64,000 nucleotides of DNA from JABDMH01 sp965223025 (GTDB lineage: Bacteria > Bacteroidota > Bacteroidia > Chitinophagales > Saprospiraceae). Made by a program: the position numbers and the translations under genes. The stretch lies in the NCBI GenBank assembly GCA_965223025.1, contig CBDCVP010000023.1, positions 3,162,001-3,226,000 of the forward strand, in the 5' to 3' direction. Under the pieces are notes generated by a model that was given only the letters and a program-made list of their open reading frames with translations, was not told the origin of the DNA and made no database searches. Of this stretch, positions 52,030 through 60,820 are shown in pieces (position 1 is the stretch's first letter; each line of letters starts with the position of its first letter).

Positions 52030-52470
52030 ATGGTCGACGTAACCACAGTCATCATCATTGATCGGAGCATAGAAGAGGTTTTTACCTTTGCTTCTAATCC
52101 CGACAATGCCACAAAATGGTACTCAAACATAAAATCCGTCGATTGGAAAACACCCAAACCTTTGCAAGCGGGCTCACAGGTGACTTTTGAGGCCCATTTT
52201 CTTGGAAAGCAACTGATTTATACTTACGAAATCACCAGCCTAAAAACCAACGAAAAACTGATCATGAAAACGGCTGAGGGACCCTTTCCCATGCGTACTA
52301 CCTATTCCTGGAAATCCCTGGGCGCCGATCAATGTCAGATGACGCTACGCAACGACGGCAGACCTACGGGATTCTCAAAACTCATGGCACCATTTATGGA
52401 GGTGATGATGCGGCGAGCTAATCGAAAAGACCTCCATCAACTGAAACGACTCCTAGAAAGCCGAGGTTGA
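52030..52470 (+). CDS. SRPBCC-family (polyketide cyclase/START-like) protein
   Basis: 146 residues from ATG 52030 (MVDVTTVIIIDRSIEEVFTF); the upstream ATG 51925 adds 35 residues that are not family-like. Bet v1-like pattern: IEEVFTFASNPDNATKWYSN, the cavity strands, SWKSLGADQCQMTLRNDGRP and a long C-terminal helix MEVMMRRANRKDLHQLKRLL. Members bind hydrophobic ligands; some are dehydrases or cyclases. It lies downstream of the SnoaL-like gene on the same strand, but a 230-bp gap makes co-transcription uncertain. Confidence 0.88.
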   Translation: MVDVTTVIIIDRSIEEVFTFASNPDNATKWYSNIKSVDWKTPKPLQAGSQVTFEAHFLGKQLIYTYEITSLKTNEKLIMKTAEGPFPMRTTYSWKSLGADQCQMTLRNDGRPTGFSKLMAPFMEVMMRRANRKDLHQLKRLLESRG

Positions 52471-52600
52471 ATCAAGGGATAATGCGGTAAAGGACTGCAC
52501 TGCATACTTGAGTGGCAGTCAAATGTGGATATAGTCACTTTCGAGGTGGGTAGTCGAATGAATTCTCTCCTGAAATTCTATCTTTAAGAAAACTACCTTC

Positions 52601-53455
52601 ATGGACCGACGTACCTACCTACATCATAGTGCCATCCTGATGGGAGCCACAGCTTCAGGAGTTGATCATTTCATAAAAAGGCGACCGAAGTCGAAGTTCA
52701 AGATTGGAGCTTGTGATTGGTCCATTGGCCAACGTGGAAAATTAGAAGCCTTTGATGTCGGTCGCAAAATCGGCCTTGATGGCATTCAAATAAGCTACCG
52801 GGTCAATCCAGAAGAAGAGTGGTTATCTCGAGCTGATATTCAACGGGCCTATCTCCAAAGAGCTCGATCTCACCAGATGTCGGTAGCGAGTCTGGCACTA
52901 GGCATTCTCAACCAAATACCTTATAAGTCTGATGAACGGGCTGAAGCATGGGTACTTGGCAGTATTAAAGCAGCCAAACAGATGGGAATCAAGATCGTAC
53001 TGCTTGCTTTTTTTGGTGATGGTGATATTAAGCATGATAAGAAAGGGACCAAGGTGGTCGTCGAACGACTGAAAACAGCTGCAAAAGAGGCAGAGGAAGC
53101 GGGTGTCATCCTTGGCATTGAAAGTTGGTTGAGTGCCGAGGAACATGTAGATATCATTGATGCGGTTGGGTCCGACCATATAAAAGTCTATTATGATGTA
53201 GCTAATTCTCATAAAATGGGATACGACATTTATGAAGAGATCCGCTGGCTGGGAAAGGATCTGATTTGTGAATTCCACGCAAAAGAAAATGGATATTTAT
53301 TGGGAAAAGGATTAGTGGATTTTAAGAAGGTCAGAAAATCGATCGAAGACATTGGATATGAAGGATGGATTCAAATAGAGGGAGCTGTACCCAAGGGTGC
53401 CGATATGTATAAATCCTACCGCAAGAATAACAGGGTCCTGAGAAGAGTATTTTAG
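52601..53455 (+). CDS. Sugar phosphate isomerase/epimerase-like TIM barrel
   Basis: 284 residues. The N-terminus MDRRTYLHHSAILMGATASG is Tat-like (RR-T-Y-L). The AP2Ec-type barrel shows FKIGACDWSIGQRGKLEAFD, GLDGIQISYRVNPEEEW, SVASLALGILNQIPYKSDER, then metal-site candidates in LGIESWLSAEEHVDII, HIKVYYDVANSHKMGYDIYE, ICEFHAKENGYLLGKGLVDF and WIQIEGAVPKGAD. The family contains xylose-isomerase-like epimerases and keto-sugar isomerases that act on free sugars or inositol. It lies 77 bp before the big dehydrogenase-cytochrome gene and is probably in its operon. Confidence 0.87.
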   Translation: MDRRTYLHHSAILMGATASGVDHFIKRRPKSKFKIGACDWSIGQRGKLEAFDVGRKIGLDGIQISYRVNPEEEWLSRADIQRAYLQRARSHQMSVASLALGILNQIPYKSDERAEAWVLGSIKAAKQMGIKIVLLAFFGDGDIKHDKKGTKVVVERLKTAAKEAEEAGVILGIESWLSAEEHVDIIDAVGSDHIKVYYDVANSHKMGYDIYEEIRWLGKDLICEFHAKENGYLLGKGLVDFKKVRKSIEDIGYEGWIQIEGAVPKGADMYKSYRKNNRVLRRVF

Positions 53456-53532
53456 AGATCAAAATGTGCGTAAACCCCATCACAGAAATCCACACACCAT
53501 TGAACCACTCAGAAAAAGTCATTAAATCAAAA

Positions 53533-56424
53533 ATGGCACTTTCCGGAGTGAGAACAACATTGTTTTTGCTGATATCCTTGATGTTTATTTCTTGCCAGGA
53601 AAATGATCCTAGATTGGCGATATCGAGGGCGCCCAACCTTGAATTTGAGCGACACTACGACAGTTTGCTGTATCTACCAGAGGGTTGGAAGTCGACCTTG
53701 TGGGCTGAATCTCCTCAGCTCTTTAATCCGACCAATATAGATGTGGATCACCGGGGCAGAATCTGGGTGACAGAGGCTGTCAATTATCGGTTGTTTAAAA
53801 ATAAACCCTCCGACCATCCTCACTTCGAAAAGGGAGACCGGGTAGTGATCTTGGAAGATTCCGACCATGATGGCAAAGCCGATAAAACAAAGGTATTCGT
53901 GCAAGATACAGACCTGGTTGCACCGTTGGGAATTGCCGTCCTGGGTAATAAAATAGTGATTTCTTGTGCCCCTAATCTAATCATCTACACCGATGACGAT
54001 GGAGATGATGTCCCCGATGGAAAAGAGGTCATGCTCACTGGTTTTGGTGGATTAGATCACGATCACAGCTTACATGCCGTCATAGCCGGACCTGATGGAA
54101 ATTGGTATTTCAACACGGGTAACGCTGGGCCACATATGGTGACAGATAAGGGCGGATGGACCCTTCGCTCTGGCAGTGTTTATACCGGAGGCACTCCATA
54201 TAATACCGTAAACAGCGGTGCTCGCCGAAGCGATGATGGACGAATCTGGGTCGGGGGCTTGGCATTGAAGATCCAATCCGATGGCACCGGCTTGGAGGTG
54301 CTCGCACACAATTTTCGCAACGCGTACGAATTGGCTATTGATTCCTATGGCGATCTTTGGCAAAACGATAACGACGATCAGGTAGAGACATGCAGAAGTA
54401 CCTGGTTGATGAAGGGTGCCAACGCTGGATACTTTAGTGCCGATGGCCATCGCACCTGGCGTGCCGATAAACGACCAGGGATGTCCTCTTTCGAGGCTCA
54501 CTGGCACCAGAGTGATCCCGGTGTGATTCCGGCAGGTGATAATACCGGGGCAGGATCACCCACCGGCGTGATGGTGTACGAGGGAGATGCGTTTGGAGAC
54601 AAATATAGAGGTATGTTCATCAACGTCGATGCTGGCCGCAATGTATTGTTTGCCTATCAACCCCAAATGGAGGGAGCCGGGTATAGCTTGGATCGTCGCG
54701 ATCTCATCACCACCTATCCCGGTTCCACAGAAGGATATATCTGGAACGAACATACCGAAGACCGGCGAAAGTGGTTTAGACCCAGTGACGTTGCAACCGG
54801 CACCGACGGATCCATTTACATAGCGGATTGGTACGATCCGGTAGTAGGTGGCCACCTGATGAATGATACCTCTGCCTATGGTCGCATATTTCGAATTGCA
54901 CTGGCAAATCAGCGTCTTACTACACCAACGATTGATCTCACCACACAAGCTGGGCAAATCGAAGCACTATGCAGTCCCGCCATTAATGTGAGAAATCTGG
55001 GCTTTGTCAAACTGAGCCAAGCAGGTACCGATGCCATTCCGGGTGTACTCGAATTGCTCAAAGCAGAAAATCCCTTTCACCGGGCCAGAGCCCTATGGTT
55101 GCTTTGTGTACTAGGTGAGGAAGGCACAAAAGTCGTAGAGGATCACCTGCGCACGACGGCCGATCCGCGACTTAGAATCACCGCCTACCGAGCACTGACC
55201 CAGAACCATCCAAGCGATCTATTGAAGTATGCACGCCAGGCCGCAAGAGATCCATCTTCCGGAGTCCGGCGGGCTGTGGCATTGTCGCTGCGTGATAGCG
55301 ATTACAAGGACTGCTCAGATATACTAGCCACACTATACAGTGGATTCGATGGTGATGATCCCTGGTATCTGGAAGCACTCGGCACGGCCCTGGAGGGTAA
55401 GCAGGATGATTTTTTTGCCATGATCGTGGAAAAAGAGCCGACTGATCCATTGCAATGGAGTCAGGCATTTACCAAACTAGCCTGGCGTTTACATCCTGCT
55501 GCGATGCTAAACGCCTTTGCCAGGAGGGCAACATCCAGTATGCTTCCCTATGCTTCCAGAATGGAAGCTTTGACTGCCATTGGATTCGTGCCCGGCACCG
55601 ATGCCGCACAAACCATGCATGCTCTGGCTGACACCACCTCCGATCCACGAATAAAAAAGATGAGCAGTTGGTGGCTCACCTTTAGAAAAAACAACCTTTG
55701 GCACGATGCGATGCCATGGGAATCTGACAGTACGGCCGCTCTTCACCAAGATGTGCGAAGATGGGCAAATATCCTGCTGGATTCATCAGCAAGAGAAGAA
55801 CACGTACTGGCTGCGGTGGAACTGGCCAACCATCCCACTGGTGCGAGACTACTACTGAATATGGCAGCCACCGAGAAGCTTCCCGCTCACCTTTATGATC
55901 ATCCTGACTTGGGTGATGCACTCTTTAGAAACAAAAACCAAGAGGTAAGGATGCTGGCTGGCTCCTATTTTGAGCGCAGTAAGGGAGTCCATCTTTCCAT
56001 TCAGAAAATTGGCGAATTGAAAGGCGAGATCGAAGACGGTAGGGATTTATTTAGCATCCATTGCGGTATTTGCCATACCATGGGAGACATTGGCAAAGAG
56101 ATCGGTCCTGACCTCACGAATATTCGCGGCAAATTTGATATAGCAGGTTTAGTCGATGCCATCATTAATCCAAATGCTGCCGTAACTTTTGGCTATGAAC
56201 CCACGTACGTGACCACAAAAAAAGGAGATATCTTCTCAGGATTCTTGCTCTCTGAAGGTGAGGTCACCGTTTTAAAAGACATCTCCGGAAACCTGCACAG
56301 TATTCAGACCAAGGAAATTGCCGAGAAGGTAATTCAAGACAATAGCTTGATGCCAGATCCCGTAGCTCTGAATATAGATGAGCAAAATGTGGCCGATATT
56401 ATTGCTTTTTTGATGGAACATTAG
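53533..56424 (+). CDS. PVC-type membrane-bound dehydrogenase with HEAT repeats and cytochrome c domain
   Basis: 963 residues from ATG 53533; an upstream in-frame ATG (53464) is possible, but MALSGVRTTLFLLISLMFIS followed by C at 53533 is a textbook lipoprotein signal. Residues ~40-470 form a quinoprotein-like propeller (FNPTNIDVDHRGRIWVTEAV, DGNWYFNTGNAGPHMVTDKG, GSIYIADWYDPVVGGHLMND). HEAT-like helical repeats follow (~480-800). The C-terminal cytochrome c domain has CGICH at 844-848 and a later Met candidate in NSLMPDP. Such proteins occur in Planctomycetes, Verrucomicrobia and Bacteroidota gene clusters for sugar oxidation. It probably passes electrons from a sugar or sugar acid to the membrane. 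Confidence 0.9.
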   Translation: MALSGVRTTLFLLISLMFISCQENDPRLAISRAPNLEFERHYDSLLYLPEGWKSTLWAESPQLFNPTNIDVDHRGRIWVTEAVNYRLFKNKPSDHPHFEKGDRVVILEDSDHDGKADKTKVFVQDTDLVAPLGIAVLGNKIVISCAPNLIIYTDDDGDDVPDGKEVMLTGFGGLDHDHSLHAVIAGPDGNWYFNTGNAGPHMVTDKGGWTLRSGSVYTGGTPYNTVNSGARRSDDGRIWVGGLALKIQSDGTGLEVLAHNFRNAYELAIDSYGDLWQNDNDDQVETCRSTWLMKGANAGYFSADGHRTWRADKRPGMSSFEAHWHQSDPGVIPAGDNTGAGSPTGVMVYEGDAFGDKYRGMFINVDAGRNVLFAYQPQMEGAGYSLDRRDLITTYPGSTEGYIWNEHTEDRRKWFRPSDVATGTDGSIYIADWYDPVVGGHLMNDTSAYGRIFRIALANQRLTTPTIDLTTQAGQIEALCSPAINVRNLGFVKLSQAGTDAIPGVLELLKAENPFHRARALWLLCVLGEEGTKVVEDHLRTTADPRLRITAYRALTQNHPSDLLKYARQAARDPSSGVRRAVALSLRDSDYKDCSDILATLYSGFDGDDPWYLEALGTALEGKQDDFFAMIVEKEPTDPLQWSQAFTKLAWRLHPAAMLNAFARRATSSMLPYASRMEALTAIGFVPGTDAAQTMHALADTTSDPRIKKMSSWWLTFRKNNLWHDAMPWESDSTAALHQDVRRWANILLDSSAREEHVLAAVELANHPTGARLLLNMAATEKLPAHLYDHPDLGDALFRNKNQEVRMLAGSYFERSKGVHLSIQKIGELKGEIEDGRDLFSIHCGICHTMGDIGKEIGPDLTNIRGKFDIAGLVDAIINPNAAVTFGYEPTYVTTKKGDIFSGFLLSEGEVTVLKDISGNLHSIQTKEIAEKVIQDNSLMPDPVALNIDEQNVADIIAFLMEH

Positions 56425-56497
56425 CGATCCAACACAATACCGACCTTTAATAGGTCTTAATCTTGCATTACGCTAATCAGCAATCATCATATTTTTT

Positions 56498-56521
56498 GGC
56501 TCTTGGCCATATTTGGTGGGT
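56498..56521 (+). mobile_element. Solo ISL3-type terminal repeat
   Basis: GGCTCTTGGCCATATTTGGT followed by GGGT is a 22/24 match to the left terminal repeat of the ISL3 element at 26784. No transposase or second end is found nearby, so it is a remnant or one end of a deleted copy. The rest of 56425-56870 shows nothing recognisable. Confidence 0.65.
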
Positions 56522-56870
56522 CTTGGTCAAAGAACCCCCGAGTGGGTGAATTAACAGGCTATCGTTTTAAGGAATAGTAGAATGCTTCTAGAGATACGAT
56601 TTAGTGCTCTATTCATATCATATCTAATACTATTCAACTAAAATCGGAAGATACCCTCAAAGGGCTCCAGCGAATTACTGAAATTCCCAAATTATCTCAA
56701 CACCAGTTTCTTACATCATCAAATTGTCAGACAAAACTTACTTTCTGGGATAGATCATCAGTCGGTGATCCATTCTCACTTTGGTCATACTGATATGGTC
56801 AATAATTGGAATCTGGTGGCATAGATAACTTATGCAGTAATTAATTCCTAATTCGGGACGTTGGTATCCT

Positions 56871-57356
56871 ATGAATATGAAGCTTTTTAATGGACTCCTA
56901 TGCTGTCTGGTGGTTGCATGTGGAATGGACACTACAGTTGTCGACGATGAGATGGTGGACCCCGAACCGGAAAAAACTGGAGCGGAGGTACGGAGTGTGT
57001 CTGTCACGGGCACTGAAAACAATTTTACTTTTACGGTCGAAGTCAAAAGCCCTGATACCGGATGTGATCAATATGCTGATTGGTGGGAGGTGCTCACACC
57101 AGATTCCATCTTGATTTACCGGCGGATCCTTACGCACAGCCACGTCTCTGAGCAACCTTTCAAAAGATCAGGTGGACCTGTGGCAATCACCTCAGATCAA
57201 GCAGTAATCGTCCGCGCCCATATGAACAATTTGGGATATGGAGCTACGGCCATGCAAGGCTCTGTAGGTAATGACTTTGTCCAGAAATCACTGGATGACG
57301 ACTTTGCACAATCGCTCATGCTCCAAGATCCGCTGCCTGGAGATTGCCCTAATTAG
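56871..57356 (+). CDS. Hypothetical lipoprotein
   Basis: 161 residues. Lipoprotein signal MNMKLFNGLLCCLVVACGMD, where LVVAC is the lipobox. The mature part starts with an acidic linker (VDDEMVDPEPEKTGAEV) and continues with beta strands (VSVTGTENNFTFTVEVKSPD, then DQYADWWEVL). There are two further cysteines (GCDQY and GDCPN) that may form a disulphide. No family recognised. It stands alone, with a long upstream gap. Confidence 0.75.
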   Translation: MNMKLFNGLLCCLVVACGMDTTVVDDEMVDPEPEKTGAEVRSVSVTGTENNFTFTVEVKSPDTGCDQYADWWEVLTPDSILIYRRILTHSHVSEQPFKRSGGPVAITSDQAVIVRAHMNNLGYGATAMQGSVGNDFVQKSLDDDFAQSLMLQDPLPGDCPN

Positions 57357-57691
57357 AAAATAATATGATTTAATAATGCCGTCAAAGATGCGTGATGCCT
57401 GAGCCACCACCGCGCTATGGCAGATCCAGATCATACGCGTCTGTCAAACTCGTATTAAAACTAGCATGTGGGGATCCACAACCCTTGCTACTGGCAGGCA
57501 TATCTGAACCGTATTCCCTCCTCTCCCATCAACATTGCCATATGTAGGCATTTCTCAAGCTTTCTGGCCTAATTAATTTTTTAGTTTATTCATATATTTA
57601 GTGTTCCTTCGACCTCTTTGATCCTTTGTGACATCAGTGCCTTTAGGTGCTGTTATACATGGAGCTACCATTTCACCATAATCACACATCT
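57357..57691. other. Intergenic region, nothing recognised
   Basis: No supported frame or repeat. It contains the upstream region of the dehydrogenase gene, where I could not identify a convincing -33/-7 pair. Confidence 0.4.
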
Positions 57692-58795
57692 ATGCCCAGT
57701 GAAAAATCCCGGCGCACATTCATGAAACAATCGATAGCTGGAGGGCTTTTGTTGTCGTCTCCCACCTGGTATGTGCCATCGACAAACCAACAACTTCTGA
57801 AAGATCTACCACCCATGGAAAAGGCTTCCAGATTGCCCTGCCATATTGTATCTGCGTACCAAATGGCACAAACATTTATCGATCAGATTCAGGCACTTTC
57901 GCCCGAAATTCAGCTACACCATCGTTTAAATGATGATCCAGCCCACGAACTATTGAGTAAGGCAGATGTCTATGTGGGACGTTTGAGTCCGGAAGATTTT
58001 AGTCGGACAAAAAACCTGAAGTGGATACACAGCACTTCTGCAGGAGTTGAAAAGCAACTGTTCCCCGAAATGGTTGCATCCAATGTGATCGTGACCAATG
58101 CCAAGGGTTGCTATGCTCCGGCCATTGCAGATCATGTCATAGGCATGCTTCTTACCTTGGCTCGGCAAATATCCGGACAGATCCGGCAAATGCCCAAGCA
58201 TAAGTGGGGTGGCACGGGCGATCAACTTGAAATGACGGATATGACCATGGGTATCGTCGGATTTGGTGGCATCGGCAGACAAGTGGCACGAAGAGCCAAG
58301 GCATTGGACATGCGTGTCATTGCGGCAGATATCCAGGCTTATTACCCAGCCCAAATCGGTGACCTATGTGAAGATCTATATCATGCTGAGGATGAAGGCC
58401 TAAGAACACTGCTGCAGGAATCCGATGTGGTGGTTTGTGGCGCTCCACATACTTCACGCAGTGAGGGAATGTTTGGCGCCACACAATTTGCCGACATGAA
58501 GTCTGGTTCCTTCTTTATCAATGTATCGAGGGGGAAACTGGTGGACACCCCAGCACTGGTGGATGCTATTCGCAGTGGACATCTCCAGGGGGTTGCATTG
58601 GATGTGACTGATCCCGAACCCCTTCCTCCTGATCACGTACTGTGGGATTTTGAAAATGTGATCATCACCTCTCATATTTCAGGGCGATCACAATATTCGA
58701 GAAATAGAGTTCAATCGGTACTAACGGACAATGTACACCGCTATTTGAATGGTTATCCCTTGATAAATCTGGTCGACAAAGTGGCCGGATTTTAG
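57692..58795 (+). CDS. D-2-hydroxyacid dehydrogenase with Tat signal
   Basis: 367 residues from ATG 57692 (MPSEKSRRTFMKQSIAGGLL), a Tat signal with SRRTFMK; ATG 57647 adds 15 residues. NAD-binding Rossmann domain: MGIVGFGGIGRQVARRAKAL. Substrate side: VNVSRGKLVDTPALVDA type block seen as FINVSRGKLVDTPALVDAIR with the conserved Arg, DPEPLPPDHVLWDFENVIIT with the Glu, and SHISGR with the catalytic His in the common THHISG slot. The family reduces 2-keto acids such as glyoxylate or hydroxypyruvate. Export of an NAD enzyme through Tat is unusual but seen in Bacteroidota. Single gene. Confidence 0.88.
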   Translation: MPSEKSRRTFMKQSIAGGLLLSSPTWYVPSTNQQLLKDLPPMEKASRLPCHIVSAYQMAQTFIDQIQALSPEIQLHHRLNDDPAHELLSKADVYVGRLSPEDFSRTKNLKWIHSTSAGVEKQLFPEMVASNVIVTNAKGCYAPAIADHVIGMLLTLARQISGQIRQMPKHKWGGTGDQLEMTDMTMGIVGFGGIGRQVARRAKALDMRVIAADIQAYYPAQIGDLCEDLYHAEDEGLRTLLQESDVVVCGAPHTSRSEGMFGATQFADMKSGSFFINVSRGKLVDTPALVDAIRSGHLQGVALDVTDPEPLPPDHVLWDFENVIITSHISGRSQYSRNRVQSVLTDNVHRYLNGYPLINLVDKVAGF

Positions 58796-58915
58796 CACCT
58801 CACTTCACGAGCGAGCACAGATTGCCGTGTTATAAGTGAACCTGCCGACAGCAACTTTAGGAAAGAAATGGACCGATCACTCGCGCTGTTAAGGTCATTC
58901 GCTATCTTAGTGCTT

Positions 58916-60289
58916 ATGCAAAATGTCTATCTAGTTTGCCTGGTCCTATGGTTGGTCATGACCACCAAAGGTTGGTCCCAGGGACTTACCATCAGCCAAT
59001 CTTACCCTCAATACTGGAGTTATGATGGGGAGCCCAGGTTGCTTCTGGGTGGATCGGATGAGGACAATTTATTCCAGCTGCCGAATGTCAAGCTACAACT
59101 TGACACATTGGCAGAATACGGTGGAAATTATGTACGCTGCACCATGTCTAGCCGGGACGTAGGCAATAGATGGCCTTTCTACTTTGATGTTTCGGAGGGT
59201 AAATACGATCTAAACCGCTGGGATACCCTATACTGGGATAGATTTGCCCATTTTCTTCAATGGACAGCCGAACGGAATATCATCGTGCAGATCGAGATCT
59301 GGGCTACATTTGATTATTATAGAGAAAATTGGCAGATCAATCCATTCAACCCAGTCAACAATATTAATTACACCTTGGAGCGAACAGATCTGATCGAAAA
59401 AGTACCCACCCATCCGATTTATGCGGATAACCCTTTCTTCACCTCTATTCCGGCATTGAGAAATAATATGAAATGCTTAGAGTATCAGCAAAAATTCGTC
59501 GATAAAATCTTGTCTTATACTCTGGACTACCATCACATATTATACTGCATGGACAATGAAACTTCTGTCAGTGCATCGTGGGGCAAATTTTGGGCAAATT
59601 ACATCCACAAAAGAGCTAAGGAGCAAAACAAGACGGTTTATTGCACTGAAATGTGGGATCCATGGGACCTACAACATATCATGCACAGGGAAACATTCGA
59701 CCATCCGGAAATCTATGACTTCGTCGAGATTTCGCAAAACAACCATCACACCGGTGAAAAGCACTGGAACAACGGATTGGCACAAATCGAACGACTTAAG
59801 AAACTAGGTAATGTACGTCCCGTAACCAATATCAAAATTTACGGATCGGATGGTGGCAGACATGGAGGGGATGACAAAGATGCGATTGAAAAATTCTGCC
59901 GGAATATCTTGTTCGGTTCTTCCAGTGCCCGATTTCATCGACCCACAAGCGGCCTGGGCCTGAGCAAATCAGCTCGGATGGTGATCAAGAGCATGCGGAT
60001 GGCGACAGACGTTGTGGACTTTTTTAGTATGCAGCCCCTCAATCAAATGATGGAAAGAGAGGAAAATGAGGCATATCTTCGTGGCATTCCTGGAAAGGAA
60101 TATCTGGTGTATTTTACCGACGGAGGTCAAATTACATTGCCACTTGATGGCACTTGGACCATTAGATGGCTTCAGGTAAAAGGGGCCAGGTGGGAAGGAG
60201 CGATCCAAGCAACTGCAATTGCGGAAGAACTAATCCTTGAGGCTCCGGGGCACGGATCCTGGATGGCAGTTCTGCAAATGGTGCCTTGA
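58916..60289 (+). CDS. Secreted barrel glycoside hydrolase-like protein (DUF4038-like)
   Basis: 457 residues from ATG 58916 (ATG 58868 is an alternative). Signal peptide MQNVYLVCLVLWLVMTTKGW followed by SQG. The TIM barrel has QYWSYDGEPRLLLGGSDEDN near the start, LAEYGGNYVRCTMSSRDVGN, FAHFLQWTAERNIIVQIEIW, then HHILYCMDNETSVSASWGKF with an acid/base candidate (NE) and YDFVEISQNNH with a second Glu, as in retaining clan-A glycosidases. C-terminal beta domain (TLPLDGTWTIRWLQVKGARW). Substrate unknown; the gene sits among other glycan enzymes. Confidence 0.75.
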   Translation: MQNVYLVCLVLWLVMTTKGWSQGLTISQSYPQYWSYDGEPRLLLGGSDEDNLFQLPNVKLQLDTLAEYGGNYVRCTMSSRDVGNRWPFYFDVSEGKYDLNRWDTLYWDRFAHFLQWTAERNIIVQIEIWATFDYYRENWQINPFNPVNNINYTLERTDLIEKVPTHPIYADNPFFTSIPALRNNMKCLEYQQKFVDKILSYTLDYHHILYCMDNETSVSASWGKFWANYIHKRAKEQNKTVYCTEMWDPWDLQHIMHRETFDHPEIYDFVEISQNNHHTGEKHWNNGLAQIERLKKLGNVRPVTNIKIYGSDGGRHGGDDKDAIEKFCRNILFGSSSARFHRPTSGLGLSKSARMVIKSMRMATDVVDFFSMQPLNQMMEREENEAYLRGIPGKEYLVYFTDGGQITLPLDGTWTIRWLQVKGARWEGAIQATAIAEELILEAPGHGSWMAVLQMVP

Positions 60290-60820
60290 TCGCAGTGATC
60301 CTGTCTGTGTGAGTGGAATATCCCAGGTGCAGGTTGACGGAGTCTTGAGATCCTAGCATTCGACTTGATGGGGATCCACTTCACCTACAACGAGATCGCC
60401 AGTCAAGGGACTTGTTTCGGTGTACACTGGGAGAGTATGTTGACCAATGCTGAATCTGTGCTGCTGACAACAGGTAATCCGGGCTTCATCGTTGGAGGAA
60501 GATCTAGCCGCACTGGTGACTTCTGCTGTGAGGCAAAATCACAGTGTCGCACCTGTTTTTTTAGTCCTCTGCATTTCGTAGTGACACGCGTATGTGTGTA
60601 ATCCTGGTTAAAAACTCCGGAAGCATTCTGATCTCGAGCTACCTAATCGTGGCTAATTGTTGGAAATAAATACATTGATTGGTCTTCACACTGTCATCAT
60701 CGGGTGCCCGCTGGGGTGCTAAGAGAAAAGAGAAGATCAGAGCTGAGAACCGAGTATTTATTATAAAGAAATTAGCTACTCACATCTCAGCATTCTGATA
60801 ATAAGTCTGTACTTTAATGC
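60290..60820. other. Intergenic region, nothing recognised
   Basis: The plus frame at 60365-60601 has Cys-rich but unfamiliar content and no neighbour support; I do not count it as a gene. No repeat shared with other parts of the window was seen. Confidence 0.45.

Noticed and set aside
60365..60601. 78-residue plus-strand frame before the sialidase-like gene
   Set aside because: Composition is atypical, no family is recognised and there is no operon context.
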